This document shows positions 1-7,465 of a stretch of 15,834 nucleotides of DNA, piece by piece; position 1 is the stretch's first letter, and each line of letters begins with the position of its first letter. A program made the translations under genes and the position numbers. This DNA is from an uncultured Erysipelotrichaceae bacterium (GTDB lineage Bacteria; Bacillota_I; Bacilli_A; Erysipelotrichales; Erysipelotrichaceae). Under the pieces are notes generated by a model, which was not told the DNA's origin, made no database searches, and was given only the letters and a program-made list of their open reading frames with translations. The DNA is taken from positions 1 to 15,834 of the forward strand of contig CALNCD010000167.1 in assembly GCA_937874965.1 (NCBI GenBank), read 5' to 3'.

Positions 1-192
1 TTGGAAGTAACAATAGAAGCGCTCTTTCATTTGTGTCTTCGAGATTGTCCTGAAAATATAATGTGCAGTGAATGCGACAATCTGACGGGGCCAGTAGCGA
101 AACAGGCTCGGCTTCCGGCGCAAGGAATACACATAGAATTGAATTGAACTATCTTTTGGATAGATGGTTTTATCGAAGTCGTAAACATTCAT
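1..192 (-). CDS. HAD-superfamily phosphatase, N-terminal part (runs off the window)
   Basis: Reading the minus strand from an ATG at 192-190 gives 64 codons open to the window edge. The product starts MNVYDFDKTIYPKDSS, which carries HAD motif I (DxDxT: D5, D7, T9), where the first Asp forms the phospho-aspartyl intermediate. The following stretch (FYVYSLRRKPSLFRYWPRQI, then KTQMKERFY) resembles the small cap-bearing HAD-IB / phosphoserine-phosphatase-like proteins of Firmicutes. The start is supported by a G6 run (minus strand of 200-205) 7 nt upstream, and by an extended -10 in the divergent intergenic region. Motifs II-IV lie outside the window, so the substrate cannot be inferred. Family assignment is fairly secure from motif I and the N-terminal pattern; specific function is unknown. 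Confidence 0.8.
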   Translation of the reverse strand, partial: MNVYDFDKTIYPKDSSIQFYVYSLRRKPSLFRYWPRQIVAFTAHYIFRTISKTQMKERFYCYFQ

Positions 193-216
193 AAGATTTC
201 CCCCCATTACAGACTT

Positions 217-225
217 ATTCTATCA
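217..225 (-). promoter_or_regulatory. Probable extended -10 promoter of the HAD gene
   Basis: On the minus strand the bases 225-217 read TGATAGAAT, an extended -10 (TGn-TAGAAT) lying 25 bases before the ATG at 192. No good -35 hexamer is seen 17 nt further upstream, as is usual for extended -10 promoters. Assignment is by motif only. Confidence 0.4.
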
Positions 226-269
226 CATTTGAAAGATATTCATAGTTTATCTAGGAGGATTTCAGGCTT

Positions 270-1430
270 TTGTTTATTATAAGTATGATAAGCTGTGAAA
301 AATGCGGAAATAAAGATCCTCGGTCCCTCTATCAGGCCTATGGACACCAGATATGCAAACAGTGCCTTCGGTTTTCCGGAGCCGTCTATGCGGAAGATGT
401 TCGGGGATTCGGGTATGAGGAGAGTCAGACGAGAATCGATGTCTCGTTAACGGTGTTCCAGCAGGATATTGCTGACCGGATCTGCAAGGCGATCATGAAA
501 TCATCGGTTTTCTTGGAAGCGGTTTGCGGCGCCGGGAAGACGGAGATGCTGCTGCCTTTCTTGAAACAGTGTTTTGCAGGGAATCAGAAGGTTGGTTGGG
601 CTATTCCGCGGCGTCAGGTCGTGCTGGAACTTGCTCAGCGGCTACAGCGGTATTTTCCGGCAATGAAGATTGTGGCAGTATGCGAAGGGTTTACACAGGA
701 TTTAGAGGGTGATTTGGTTCTGTGTACAACACATCAGCTGTATCGGTATCGTCACCAGTTTGATTATCTGATTATCGATGAAGTCGATGCGTTTCCATTT
801 TCAAATAATCCGGTGCTCCAGGCGATCAGTGAGTTTTGTTATAGGAAACAGGTTATCTATATGAGTGCAACATTGGATGAAGGTTTAAGAGATAAGGTGA
901 ATCGGTCCGGGTTCAAGCATTTGTACTGCCCGATTCGCCCGACTCTTGAATTGATGCATGAGCCGAAAGAATATCGATTATTTTGCTGGGTCAATTTCAT
1001 TCTGATGCTGAACTATGTCAGAAAAAGGGATCATCGGGTGTTGGTGTTTGTTCCGACGATTGAGTCAGCAACCCGTTTATCAAAGTGGCTCCGCTGGCCG
1101 ATGATAACTTCGCAAAGTACAGATAAGCAGGAGAGGATTGATGCATTCCGTGCTGATCCGAGAGCAGTGCTCATCAGTACGACAATACTGGAGCGTGGAG
1201 TCACCTTCGAAAATGTTTCGGTTCTGGTGTTCAAGGCAGATCATCAGGTGTTTAATGAGGCATCACTGATCCAGATCGCCGGCCGGATTCGGCGGGGAAT
1301 GCAAAGCACGAAAGGGGAAGCTCTATTTTACACCAGCTCAAAACAGCCTGCCGTGATTGGCTGTCTCACTATCCTCAGCATGGCAAACCGCTCTGCGTCA
1401 ATTGCCTTGGCGAAATTCAGGCAGCAATGA
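270..1430 (+). CDS. comFA: ComFA, DNA-uptake ATPase/helicase of competence
   Basis: This is a DEAD/DEAH-like superfamily 2 ATPase that helps pull transforming single-stranded DNA through the ComEC channel on the cytoplasmic side. The 386-residue product has an N-terminal four-cysteine zinc site (C9, C12, C29, C32), Walker A (CGAGKT, K90), Walker B (DEVD, 170-173), motif III (SATLDE) and motif VI (QIAGRIRRG) near the C-terminus. B. subtilis ComFA is somewhat longer (about 460 residues), but all helicase motifs are present here. The chosen start is TTG at 270, 11 nt after an AGGAGG at 253-258. The first ATG (285) would lie 26 nt from that ribosome binding site but would still keep the zinc site. 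The stop overlaps the comFC start (ATGA), so the two genes form one translationally coupled operon. Confidence 0.93.
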   Translation: MFIISMISCEKCGNKDPRSLYQAYGHQICKQCLRFSGAVYAEDVRGFGYEESQTRIDVSLTVFQQDIADRICKAIMKSSVFLEAVCGAGKTEMLLPFLKQCFAGNQKVGWAIPRRQVVLELAQRLQRYFPAMKIVAVCEGFTQDLEGDLVLCTTHQLYRYRHQFDYLIIDEVDAFPFSNNPVLQAISEFCYRKQVIYMSATLDEGLRDKVNRSGFKHLYCPIRPTLELMHEPKEYRLFCWVNFILMLNYVRKRDHRVLVFVPTIESATRLSKWLRWPMITSQSTDKQERIDAFRADPRAVLISTTILERGVTFENVSVLVFKADHQVFNEASLIQIAGRIRRGMQSTKGEALFYTSSKQPAVIGCLTILSMANRSASIALAKFRQQ

Positions 1431-1993
1431 AGCCTTTCCAGCATTTCCTGTGGGAGGATGCGCTTTGCCCGGATTGCCGGAAGGAATTTGCAGGTCATAA
1501 GCATACGGGAAAGCAACACGGAGTCTGCTATACGGCACTGTATCCGTATGATGAAACCTTCAAAGGATATCTGTATGCGTTGAAGGAATGCTACGATGTC
1601 CGGATTGCGCCGGTATTCCTGTTTCCTTATATACGGTGGTTCAAGCAGATGAAGAAGCGTTTTGAATTCGTTTATCCATGCTCAAGTGAAACAATTTTTT
1701 TGGAGAGGAGATTTGATCCGTGTGCGTTGATTCTTGGTTCTATCGGGATTGAGACACGGCCTTTATTCAAGCGGGAAGGGCATATGATTCAGAAGAGGCT
1801 CACGCTGAACCAGCGTCATAAAAATGCGCAAACGATTCAATTGGTTAATTCTCCAAATAAAGAAAGAGTGATTATGTTTGATGATGTGATGACCTCGGGT
1901 GAGACGATCCAAAGGTGCATCCAGCTTTTAAGGCCGCACGTCAAAGAGATACGGGTGATTGTGTTGGCAAAACCAGTGTTTAAAACGAAGTAA
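1427..1993 (+). CDS. comFC: ComFC/ComF family phosphoribosyltransferase-like competence protein
   Basis: ComFC proteins belong to the type I phosphoribosyltransferase fold and work with ComFA in DNA uptake; a catalytic activity has not been firmly established. The 188-residue product carries the PRPP-binding signature VIMFDDVMTSGET (148-160) near the C-terminus. An N-terminal CPDC (C14, C17) looks like half of the zinc ribbon usual in the family; the only nearby extra cysteine is in HGVCYTAL (C34). The protein is shorter than the usual 220-240 residues, and the N-terminal zinc module appears reduced. The ATG overlaps the comFA stop (ATGA at 1427-1430), which fixes the start. A weak terminator-like hairpin spans the stop codon. 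Confidence 0.9.
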   Translation: MKPFQHFLWEDALCPDCRKEFAGHKHTGKQHGVCYTALYPYDETFKGYLYALKECYDVRIAPVFLFPYIRWFKQMKKRFEFVYPCSSETIFLERRFDPCALILGSIGIETRPLFKREGHMIQKRLTLNQRHKNAQTIQLVNSPNKERVIMFDDVMTSGETIQRCIQLLRPHVKEIRVIVLAKPVFKTK

Positions 1994-2009
1994 GCGTTTT
2001 CTTCTTTTT
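1982..2009 (+). terminator. Weak intrinsic terminator at the end of the comF operon
   Basis: AAAACG (1982-1987) can pair with CGTTTT (1995-2000) around a 7-nt loop containing the comFC stop codon, and a CT/T-rich tract follows. The stem is short and A/T-rich, so termination may be inefficient. It sits immediately before the csp promoter. Confidence 0.35.
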
Positions 2010-2010
2010 G

Positions 2011-2039
2011 TTGCTTTTTAAAATCTTATGTCTTATAAT
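2011..2039 (+). promoter_or_regulatory. Sigma-A-type promoter of the cold-shock gene
   Basis: TTGCTT (2011-2016), a 17-nt spacer and a perfect TATAAT (2034-2039) form a near-consensus housekeeping promoter. Transcription would begin near 2046, giving a leader of about 35 nt with an AGGAAAGGA Shine-Dalgarno region. The leader is much shorter than the long thermosensing leader of E. coli cspA. Confidence 0.75.
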
Positions 2040-2079
2040 GCCGTTGTAGGGGACTACAGGAAAGGATTAGATTGGTTCT

Positions 2080-2280
2080 ATGCAAGGAAAAGTTAAGAAG
2101 TTCAACAAGGAAAAAGGATTTGGCTTTATCACGACCGACAACGGCGATGTTTTCTTTCATTATTCTCAATTGATCATGGAAGGGTTCAAAACTGTTGATG
2201 AAGGGGAGACAGTTGAATTTGATCTGGTCGAAGGCGACCGTGGACCGCAAGCTCATAATATTAAACGAGTTGGTGCTTAA
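2080..2280 (+). CDS. Cold-shock-domain RNA/ssDNA-binding protein
   Basis: This 66-residue protein is a complete single cold-shock domain, an OB-fold that binds single-stranded RNA or DNA and melts RNA secondary structure. Visible are the N-terminal strand MQGKVKKFN, RNP1 KGFGFI (12-17) and an RNP2-like VFFHYS (24-29; usually VFVHFS), ending in the typical basic strand. It has its own promoter and its own terminator, so it is monocistronic and likely abundant. In many Firmicutes the position between comFC and secA is held by the ribosome hibernation factor gene hpf, which is absent here. The family is certain; which Csp paralogue it is, and whether it is cold-induced, cannot be told from sequence. 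Confidence 0.95.
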   Translation: MQGKVKKFNKEKGFGFITTDNGDVFFHYSQLIMEGFKTVDEGETVEFDLVEGDRGPQAHNIKRVGA

Positions 2281-2308
2281 AAGTTGGTGAAATTCCAACT
2301 TTTTTTTA
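2279..2308 (+). terminator. Intrinsic terminator after the cold-shock gene
   Basis: AAAAGTTGG (2279-2287) pairs perfectly with CCAACTTTT (2295-2303) around a 7-nt loop, and the T-run continues to 2307. It begins within the stop codon and separates the cold-shock gene from secA. Confidence 0.85.
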
Positions 2309-2319
2309 TATAAGGATAA

Positions 2320-2328
2320 TGGTACAAT
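2320..2328 (+). promoter_or_regulatory. Extended -10 promoter of the secA-prfB-yitT operon
   Basis: TGG-TACAAT at 2320-2328 is an extended -10 element. The position 17 nt upstream is only the T-run of the preceding terminator, so no real -35 is seen. The leader to the secA ATG at 2353 is about 20 nt and includes GAGGAGG at 2341-2347. Confidence 0.55.
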
Positions 2329-2352
2329 AGACAAGGTAAAGAGGAGGACTCT

Positions 2353-4746
2353 ATGGCAAACTTTATTTCTGAGCTGTTTAGTCAAGATAAAAAATTAGTA
2401 AGGCAGGTGCATGATCGGGCGTTGAAGATTGATGCACTTTCTGATGAGTACCGCAGTCTGAGTGATGAAGACTTGCAAGCCAAGACGCCGTGGTTGAAAT
2501 CCCGATTAGCGAATGGAGAAAGCGTTGATGATATTCTGGTGGATGCGTTTGCCACTGTGCGCGAGGCTTCCTTCAGAATCATCAAGGAATATCCCTATGT
2601 CGTTCAGTTGATGGGGGGTATCATCCTTAATCAAGGTGACATTGCGGAAATGAAGACAGGTGAAGGGAAGACCTTGACCTCTGTTTTGCCGGTCTATCTT
2701 AATGCTTTAACCGGCAAAGGCGTTCATGTTGTCACTGTCAATGAATACTTGGCGCAGCGTGATGCAGAGTGGATGGGTGAAATTCATCGTTTTCTTGGAT
2801 TAACCGTCGGGGTGAATCTGCGTGTTCTTTCCCCGCGCGAGAAGCGCAATGCGTTTCTGTGTGATATAACCTATACAACCAATGCTGAAGTAGGGTTCGA
2901 TTATCTGCGGGATAACATGGTCACGACCGTTGAAGAACGTGTTTTGCGGCCATTGTATTTTGCGTTGATTGATGAGGTCGATTCCATCTTGATTGACGAA
3001 TCCAGAACGCCGCTGATTATTTCTGGTGGAGCTCGCCAGACAGCGGGTCTCTATCAGTCTGCCGATCGGTTTGCGAAGAGTTTGGGCGAGGATGATTTCT
3101 CGATTGATGAGCGTTCACGAACGGTTCAGCTGACTGAATCCGGGGTAGAACGTGCAGAAAAAGCCTTCCGGGTCAAGAATCTCTATGATATTGAAAACAC
3201 CCAGATGGTGCATCATATCAATCAGGCCATGAAAGCCAACTACATCATGATGAAGGATGTTGAATATGTGGTTCAGGACGATACAGTTGTGATCGTTGAT
3301 CAGTTTACGGGTCGTGTGATGCCTGGACGTGAATACTCGGATGGATTGCATCAAGCTTTGGAAGCTAAGGAAGGTGTGAACATCAAGCAACAGTCGATTA
3401 CGTTGGCGACAATCACCTATCAGAATTTCTTCAGGCTCTATGAAAAACTCTCAGGTATGACAGGTACAGCCAAAACTGAAGAAGAAGAATTCCTGAAAAT
3501 TTACAACATGCGCGTCTTGGTTATCCCAACCAATAAGCCGATTGCCCGTGTGGATTATCCTGATTCGGTGTACGGAACCAGAAAAGCGAAATTCGAGGCT
3601 TTGATGGATGAAATAAAGACACTAAACGAAAAGGGACAGCCGGTACTGGTGGGGACAATTTCTGTTGAAGTGTCCGAATTTATCAGTAAAATGCTGGATC
3701 AGCGCCGAATTAAGCATGAAGTCCTGAATGCAAAGAACCATGCGCGTGAAGCTGACATTATCGCGAATGCCGGACGTAAGGGTTCAGTGACCATTGCGAC
3801 CAATATGGCGGGACGTGGTACCGATATTAAATTAGGTGAGGGCGTCCGTGAACTCGGCGGTCTTGCGGTTTTAGGAACAGAACGCCATGAATCACGGCGT
3901 ATTGATAATCAGCTGCGCGGGCGCTCTGGTCGTCAAGGTGATCCTGGGTTTTCCCGGTTCTATGTTTCTGTCCAGGATGACTTGATGGTTCGTTTCGGCA
4001 GTGAACGGATGGAAAGCATTTTCGCTCGTCTGGGCGATGTTCCAATTGAAAGCAAGACGATTACCAATGCGATTACCAATGCCCAGAAGCGGGTTGAAGG
4101 ACTCAACTTCGATACACGTAAAACCTTGCTGGAGTATGATGATGTCTTACGTCAGCAGCGGGAGATTATGTATGATCAGCGGAATTATGTCCTTGAGAAT
4201 GAAAATGTGCATGATATCGTGCATAACATGTTCAGCAAGGTCATCAAGAAGACGGTCAATGCTTACAGCACTTCAAACAAGCGAGACATGGATGTGGATA
4301 TCCATGGTGTTCTTGAAGCGGTAGGGAAACTTGGATTCCAGGATATTCAGGCATCCGATGACAGTTTCAGAGGAATGTCGTTTGTTGAAATAGAAGAGAA
4401 AATCAATGCGTTGGCTTGGAAGAGCTACGAAGATAAGATTGAGCCGTACAAGGAACAAATCTATCCGATTGAAAAGAACATGGTACTGCGTATCATTGAT
4501 CGTTCATGGATTGACCACATCGACGCGATGAGCAAGCTGCGTGATGGAATTCATCTGCGCAGTTATGCACAAAGCAATCCGTTGCAGGCCTATATCGCAG
4601 AAGGTTATGAAATGTTCGATGAGATGATGGATCGGATTTCCAGTGAAATCACGACATTCTGCCTGAATGTCCGGATTGAAGTCAAGGCGCCGGAAGCGGT
4701 GAGTGAAACGGCTGAAAGCACCAAGAAAGCAAAGAAAAGGAAATAA
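2353..4746 (+). CDS. secA: SecA, preprotein translocase motor ATPase
   Basis: SecA binds SecYEG at the cytoplasmic membrane and uses ATP to push unfolded preproteins across. The 797-residue product has Walker A MKTGEGKT (100-107, K106), Walker B DEVD (207-210), the signature LIDESRTPLIISG just after it, and the second nucleotide-binding fold with NMAGRGTDIKLG (about 484-495) and QLRGRSGRQGDPG. A helical scaffold and wing region follow. It stops after a Lys/Ala-rich tail (ending KKAKKRK) and lacks the C-terminal CxCxSGxxxxxCHG zinc motif of many SecAs, making it shorter than the 841-residue B. subtilis protein. The ATG is preceded by GAGGAGG with 5 nt spacing. prfB starts 5 nt after the stop, so the genes are co-transcribed. 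Confidence 0.97.
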   Translation: MANFISELFSQDKKLVRQVHDRALKIDALSDEYRSLSDEDLQAKTPWLKSRLANGESVDDILVDAFATVREASFRIIKEYPYVVQLMGGIILNQGDIAEMKTGEGKTLTSVLPVYLNALTGKGVHVVTVNEYLAQRDAEWMGEIHRFLGLTVGVNLRVLSPREKRNAFLCDITYTTNAEVGFDYLRDNMVTTVEERVLRPLYFALIDEVDSILIDESRTPLIISGGARQTAGLYQSADRFAKSLGEDDFSIDERSRTVQLTESGVERAEKAFRVKNLYDIENTQMVHHINQAMKANYIMMKDVEYVVQDDTVVIVDQFTGRVMPGREYSDGLHQALEAKEGVNIKQQSITLATITYQNFFRLYEKLSGMTGTAKTEEEEFLKIYNMRVLVIPTNKPIARVDYPDSVYGTRKAKFEALMDEIKTLNEKGQPVLVGTISVEVSEFISKMLDQRRIKHEVLNAKNHAREADIIANAGRKGSVTIATNMAGRGTDIKLGEGVRELGGLAVLGTERHESRRIDNQLRGRSGRQGDPGFSRFYVSVQDDLMVRFGSERMESIFARLGDVPIESKTITNAITNAQKRVEGLNFDTRKTLLEYDDVLRQQREIMYDQRNYVLENENVHDIVHNMFSKVIKKTVNAYSTSNKRDMDVDIHGVLEAVGKLGFQDIQASDDSFRGMSFVEIEEKINALAWKSYEDKIEPYKEQIYPIEKNMVLRIIDRSWIDHIDAMSKLRDGIHLRSYAQSNPLQAYIAEGYEMFDEMMDRISSEITTFCLNVRIEVKAPEAVSETAESTKKAKKRK

Positions 4747-4751
4747 TTGAA

Positions 4752-5850
4752 ATGGAATTGTTTGAATTAAGACAGCTCGTGTCCGAGGGTATGAAAACGC
4801 TGCACGCGTTGGGTGACTCACTTTGACTTGCCTTCAAAAGAAGCGAGTATCAAAGCCCTAGAACATGAAATGATGCAAGATGGTTTTTGGAACGAGCGTA
4901 AAGCTGCTCAGAACCATATTGATCAGTTGAATCAGTTAAAGAGAATTGCTGAGACGTTTGAGAGCTTATCCAAACGTTTTTCTGCTGCCGTGGATTCCTT
5001 AGAACTTCTGAAAGAAGAGAATGATCCTGAGTTTGCGGAAATGCTTGATGAGCTCATCACACTTAAGGAAGAATTGGACCAGTTCGAAATTCTGGTTCTC
5101 TTAAGTCATGATTATGATCATCGCAATGCATTGATTGAGATTCATCCTGGAGCGGGGGGCACCGAGAGTCAGGATTGGGCACAGATGCTTGATCGCATGT
5201 ATACCCGCTGGTCTGAGAAACATGGCTATAAAGTTGAAGTAATCGACTACCTGGCTGGGGAAGAAGCTGGCTTGAAGTCGGTGACGTTACGTGTTAGCGG
5301 GGAATTTGCCTTCGGGTATCTGAAAAGCGAAAAAGGGGTGCACCGACTGGTGCGCATCAGCCCCTTTGATTCCTCAGGGCGTCGGCACACATCCTTTGCT
5401 TCCGTCGATGTCATGCCTGAGTTTGATGAAAAAGTAGAAATTGAATTGAATCCACAGGATCTGGTTATCGAAACTCATCGTTCCAGTGGGGCGGGCGGCC
5501 AGCATGTGAACAAGACAGATTCAGCAATACGGATTACGCATATCCCCAGTGGTCTGGTCACGACCTCGCAATCCCAGAGGTCGCAGCTTCAGAATAAAGA
5601 ACAGGCACTGACGGTTATGAAAAGCAAACTGTATCAGTTGGAAATCGAAAAGCAAGAAGAAAAGCTCAAGGAAATCAAAGGTGAACAAAAATCAATTGAA
5701 TGGGGATCACAGATCCGGTCGTATGTCTTTCATCCTTATTCATTGGTCAAAGATCATCGTACACAAGAAGAAACGGGGAATGTTGAAGCAGTTATGGATG
5801 GGGAAATCGATAACTTCATCTATGCTTATCTGAAAAGCACTGTGCAATAG
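4752..5850 (+). CDS. prfB: Peptide chain release factor 2 (RF2), expressed by programmed +1 frameshift
   Basis: RF2 releases finished peptides at UGA and UAA. The gene reads as join(4752..4823, 4825..5850), giving 365 residues, the usual family length. Frame 1 encodes MELFELRQLVSEGMKTLHALGDSL and hits TGA at 4824. Slipping forward one base on CTT-TGA-C continues as DLPSKEASIKALEHEMM, the expected RF2 N-terminus. The body has the SPF anticodon-mimic tripeptide (S203-F205), which marks RF2 rather than RF1, and the GGQ peptidyl-hydrolysis motif (G248-Q250). A GTG at 4813 in the downstream frame is unlikely to be the start, because it would drop the conserved N-terminal helix. Low RF2 lets ribosomes pause at the UGA and shift, so the protein controls its own synthesis. 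The gene lies between secA and yitT with tight spacing. Confidence 0.97.
4812..4827 (+). promoter_or_regulatory. Programmed +1 frameshift site of prfB
   Basis: The slip sequence CTT TGA C is at 4821-4827, with the in-frame UGA at 4824-4826 followed by C, the poor-termination context used in most bacterial RF2 genes. A GGTGA (4812-4816), complementary to the UCACC of the 16S rRNA 3' end, lies 4 nt before CTT. This differs from the classical AGGGGG placed 3 nt before it, so the internal Shine-Dalgarno stimulator looks weaker or differently registered. Confidence 0.9.
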
Positions 5851-5858
5851 GAGGAATT

Positions 5859-6707
5859 ATGAAACGCAATAAGTTTAAGGATATTTTAATGCTCGTCGTC
5901 GGGAATTTTCTATTGGCTTTTGCGATACAGTATTTCATCTTACCCAACAATGTGCTCTCTGGAGGTGTCGCCGGTATCGCGGTCGCCTTAGAGCCTCTGA
6001 TCCATGTCAATGCCGAGGTCATTATCAATGCCCTCGTCTTTGTCTTATTTGTGTTAGGTGCGATCTTCCTGGGTAAACGTTTTGCGCTGAAGACGGTCGT
6101 TAGTTCAATCCTCTATCCAATTTTCCTGTGGCTTTTGAATCTTTGGATAACACCGGTTCCGGTTGAACCGCTGCTTGCTTCGATATTCGGGGGTGTGGTC
6201 AGCGGAATCGGAATCGGCGTTGTCTTCAGGACAGGAGCGAGTACCGGGGGAATGGATATTCCTCCACTGATTATTGCGAAGCATACGCATACGAAAGTAT
6301 CCACTTGGATTCTCGTGGTTGATGCTTTCACGGTCTGTTTAGGGTTGATTACCTATAGTCTTAACAGCGTTCTGATCGGGTTTCTGTCTGTCTGGGTTTC
6401 ATCCTATGTGATCAACAAGACAATGATTTTCGGCGGGGATGAGGCCAAGACGGTGTATATTATTTCACAAGAATACAATCTGATCCTTGAGAGGATTCAT
6501 GAAGATCTTGACCGTGGTTCTACTCTAATTGAAGCCCGTGGCGGATATACCGGTGAGAGCCGTCCGATTATCCTTTCCGTCATTTCCAAGAACCAATACC
6601 CTGTGCTTGAACGTGAAGTTCTGCTGATTGATAAGAATGCATTTCTGATTGTTTCGGATGCTACTGAGGTTCACGGTGAAGGATGGTCCTACGACTATCC
6701 GCTCTAG
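5859..6707 (+). CDS. YitT family (DUF161/DUF2179) membrane protein
   Basis: This 282-residue protein has about five hydrophobic helices in its first ~190 residues, beginning with a first helix after MKRNKFKDI and including the family's typical FILPNNVLSGGVAGIA and FRTGASTGGMDI segments. It ends in a soluble DUF2179 domain (about 215-275; ...RGGYTGESRPIILSVISKNQYPVLEREV...). The biochemical role of the YitT family is unknown. The ATG follows AGGAGGA (5849-5855), which overlaps the prfB stop, so it is co-translated with prfB. B. subtilis has a homologue (yvjA) in the same position after prfB, which supports the call and suggests orthology. No clear terminator separates it from the ftsE promoter. 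Confidence 0.9.
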   Translation: MKRNKFKDILMLVVGNFLLAFAIQYFILPNNVLSGGVAGIAVALEPLIHVNAEVIINALVFVLFVLGAIFLGKRFALKTVVSSILYPIFLWLLNLWITPVPVEPLLASIFGGVVSGIGIGVVFRTGASTGGMDIPPLIIAKHTHTKVSTWILVVDAFTVCLGLITYSLNSVLIGFLSVWVSSYVINKTMIFGGDEAKTVYIISQEYNLILERIHEDLDRGSTLIEARGGYTGESRPIILSVISKNQYPVLEREVLLIDKNAFLIVSDATEVHGEGWSYDYPL

Positions 6708-6723
6708 GTTTCACAAAGTGTCA

Positions 6724-6752
6724 TTCGATACCGTGAGGAAGTATGGTATAAT
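6724..6752 (+). promoter_or_regulatory. Promoter of the ftsEX-M23 operon
   Basis: TGG-TATAAT at 6744-6752 is an extended consensus -10, with a weak TTCGAT (6724-6729) 17 nt upstream. Transcription would start near 6759, which makes a TTG at 6758 impossible as the ftsE start and supports the downstream TTG at 6776. Confidence 0.7.
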
Positions 6753-6775
6753 GTCAATTGATTGGAGTGATGCAT

Positions 6776-7465
6776 TTGTTAACGTTAAAGAATGTCTCAA
6801 AACAGTATAAAAATGGAGTAAATGCACTTTATAATGTTAATTTAAGTATAGACTCAGGCGAGTTTGTTTATATTATCGGACCGACCGGCAGCGGGAAATC
6901 GACCATGATCCGGTTATTGGATGGTGAAGAAATTCCAACTAAAGGCGAGGTTATGGTCAGTGGTTTTAACGTGGGAAAACTTCGGCATTCCAAGGTACCG
7001 AAATACCGGCGTAATATCGGTGTTGTGTATCAGGATTTCAAACTGCTGGAGAAAAAAACAGTGTTCGAGAATGTTGCGTTTGCCCTGGAAGTGGTGAATG
7101 CGCCGAAGACAAAAATCCGCAAACGGGTGCGCGAGGTGCTTAATCTCGTGGATCTGTCTGAGAAGTCCGGAGCGTATCCTACTGAACTGTCCGGAGGACA
7201 GCAGCAGCGTGTTGCGATTGCCCGGGCGATTGCGAATCGGCCGAAGTTGCTGATTGCGGATGAACCGACCGGAAATCTTGATCCGGAGAAGTCGGTTGAA
7301 ATCATCGCATTGCTGGAAAAAATAAACCAGGAAGAAAATACGACAATTCTGATGGTGACCCATGATATCAATATTGTCAATACGTATAAGAAGCGGACTA
7401 TTGCTCTGGAACAAGGGCATGTGATTGCTGATCTGAATTCAGGAGGATATGTCCATCATGAGTAG
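6776..7465 (+). CDS. ftsE: FtsE, ATPase of the FtsEX cell-wall hydrolase-activating complex
   Basis: FtsE is the cytoplasmic ABC ATPase that works with membrane FtsX to switch on peptidoglycan hydrolases during elongation or division. From TTG 6776 the product is 229 residues, the usual FtsE length. It shows Walker A GPTGSGKST (35-43), the Q-loop region VYQDFKLL, the ABC signature LSGGQ (138-142), Walker B LLIADEPTGNLD and the H-loop MVTHD. The start is inferred: GGAG at 6764-6767 is 8 nt from TTG 6776, and the promoter -10 at 6747-6752 excludes an earlier TTG at 6758. ATG 6770 is an alternative but would be only 2 nt from the GGAG. The 3' end overlaps the start of ftsX by 8 nt. Confidence 0.95.
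   Translation: MLTLKNVSKQYKNGVNALYNVNLSIDSGEFVYIIGPTGSGKSTMIRLLDGEEIPTKGEVMVSGFNVGKLRHSKVPKYRRNIGVVYQDFKLLEKKTVFENVAFALEVVNAPKTKIRKRVREVLNLVDLSEKSGAYPTELSGGQQQRVAIARAIANRPKLLIADEPTGNLDPEKSVEIIALLEKINQEENTTILMVTHDINIVNTYKKRTIALEQGHVIADLNSGGYVHHE

Noticed and set aside
2026..2385. 119-codon minus-strand open frame opposite the cold-shock gene
   Set aside because: It crosses the csp gene, the terminator and the secA ribosome binding site on the other strand, and has no RBS or family resemblance.
6758..6775. Upstream TTG start for ftsE adding MIGVMH
   Set aside because: It falls at the predicted transcription start of the TGG-TATAAT promoter and has no ribosome binding site, while GGAG at 6764-6767 fits TTG 6776.
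6914..7420. 168-codon open frame on the minus strand inside ftsE
   Set aside because: It lies antisense to a clearly conserved ABC ATPase, has no ribosome binding site, and its translation shows no recognisable fold; it is a shadow of ftsE codon usage.
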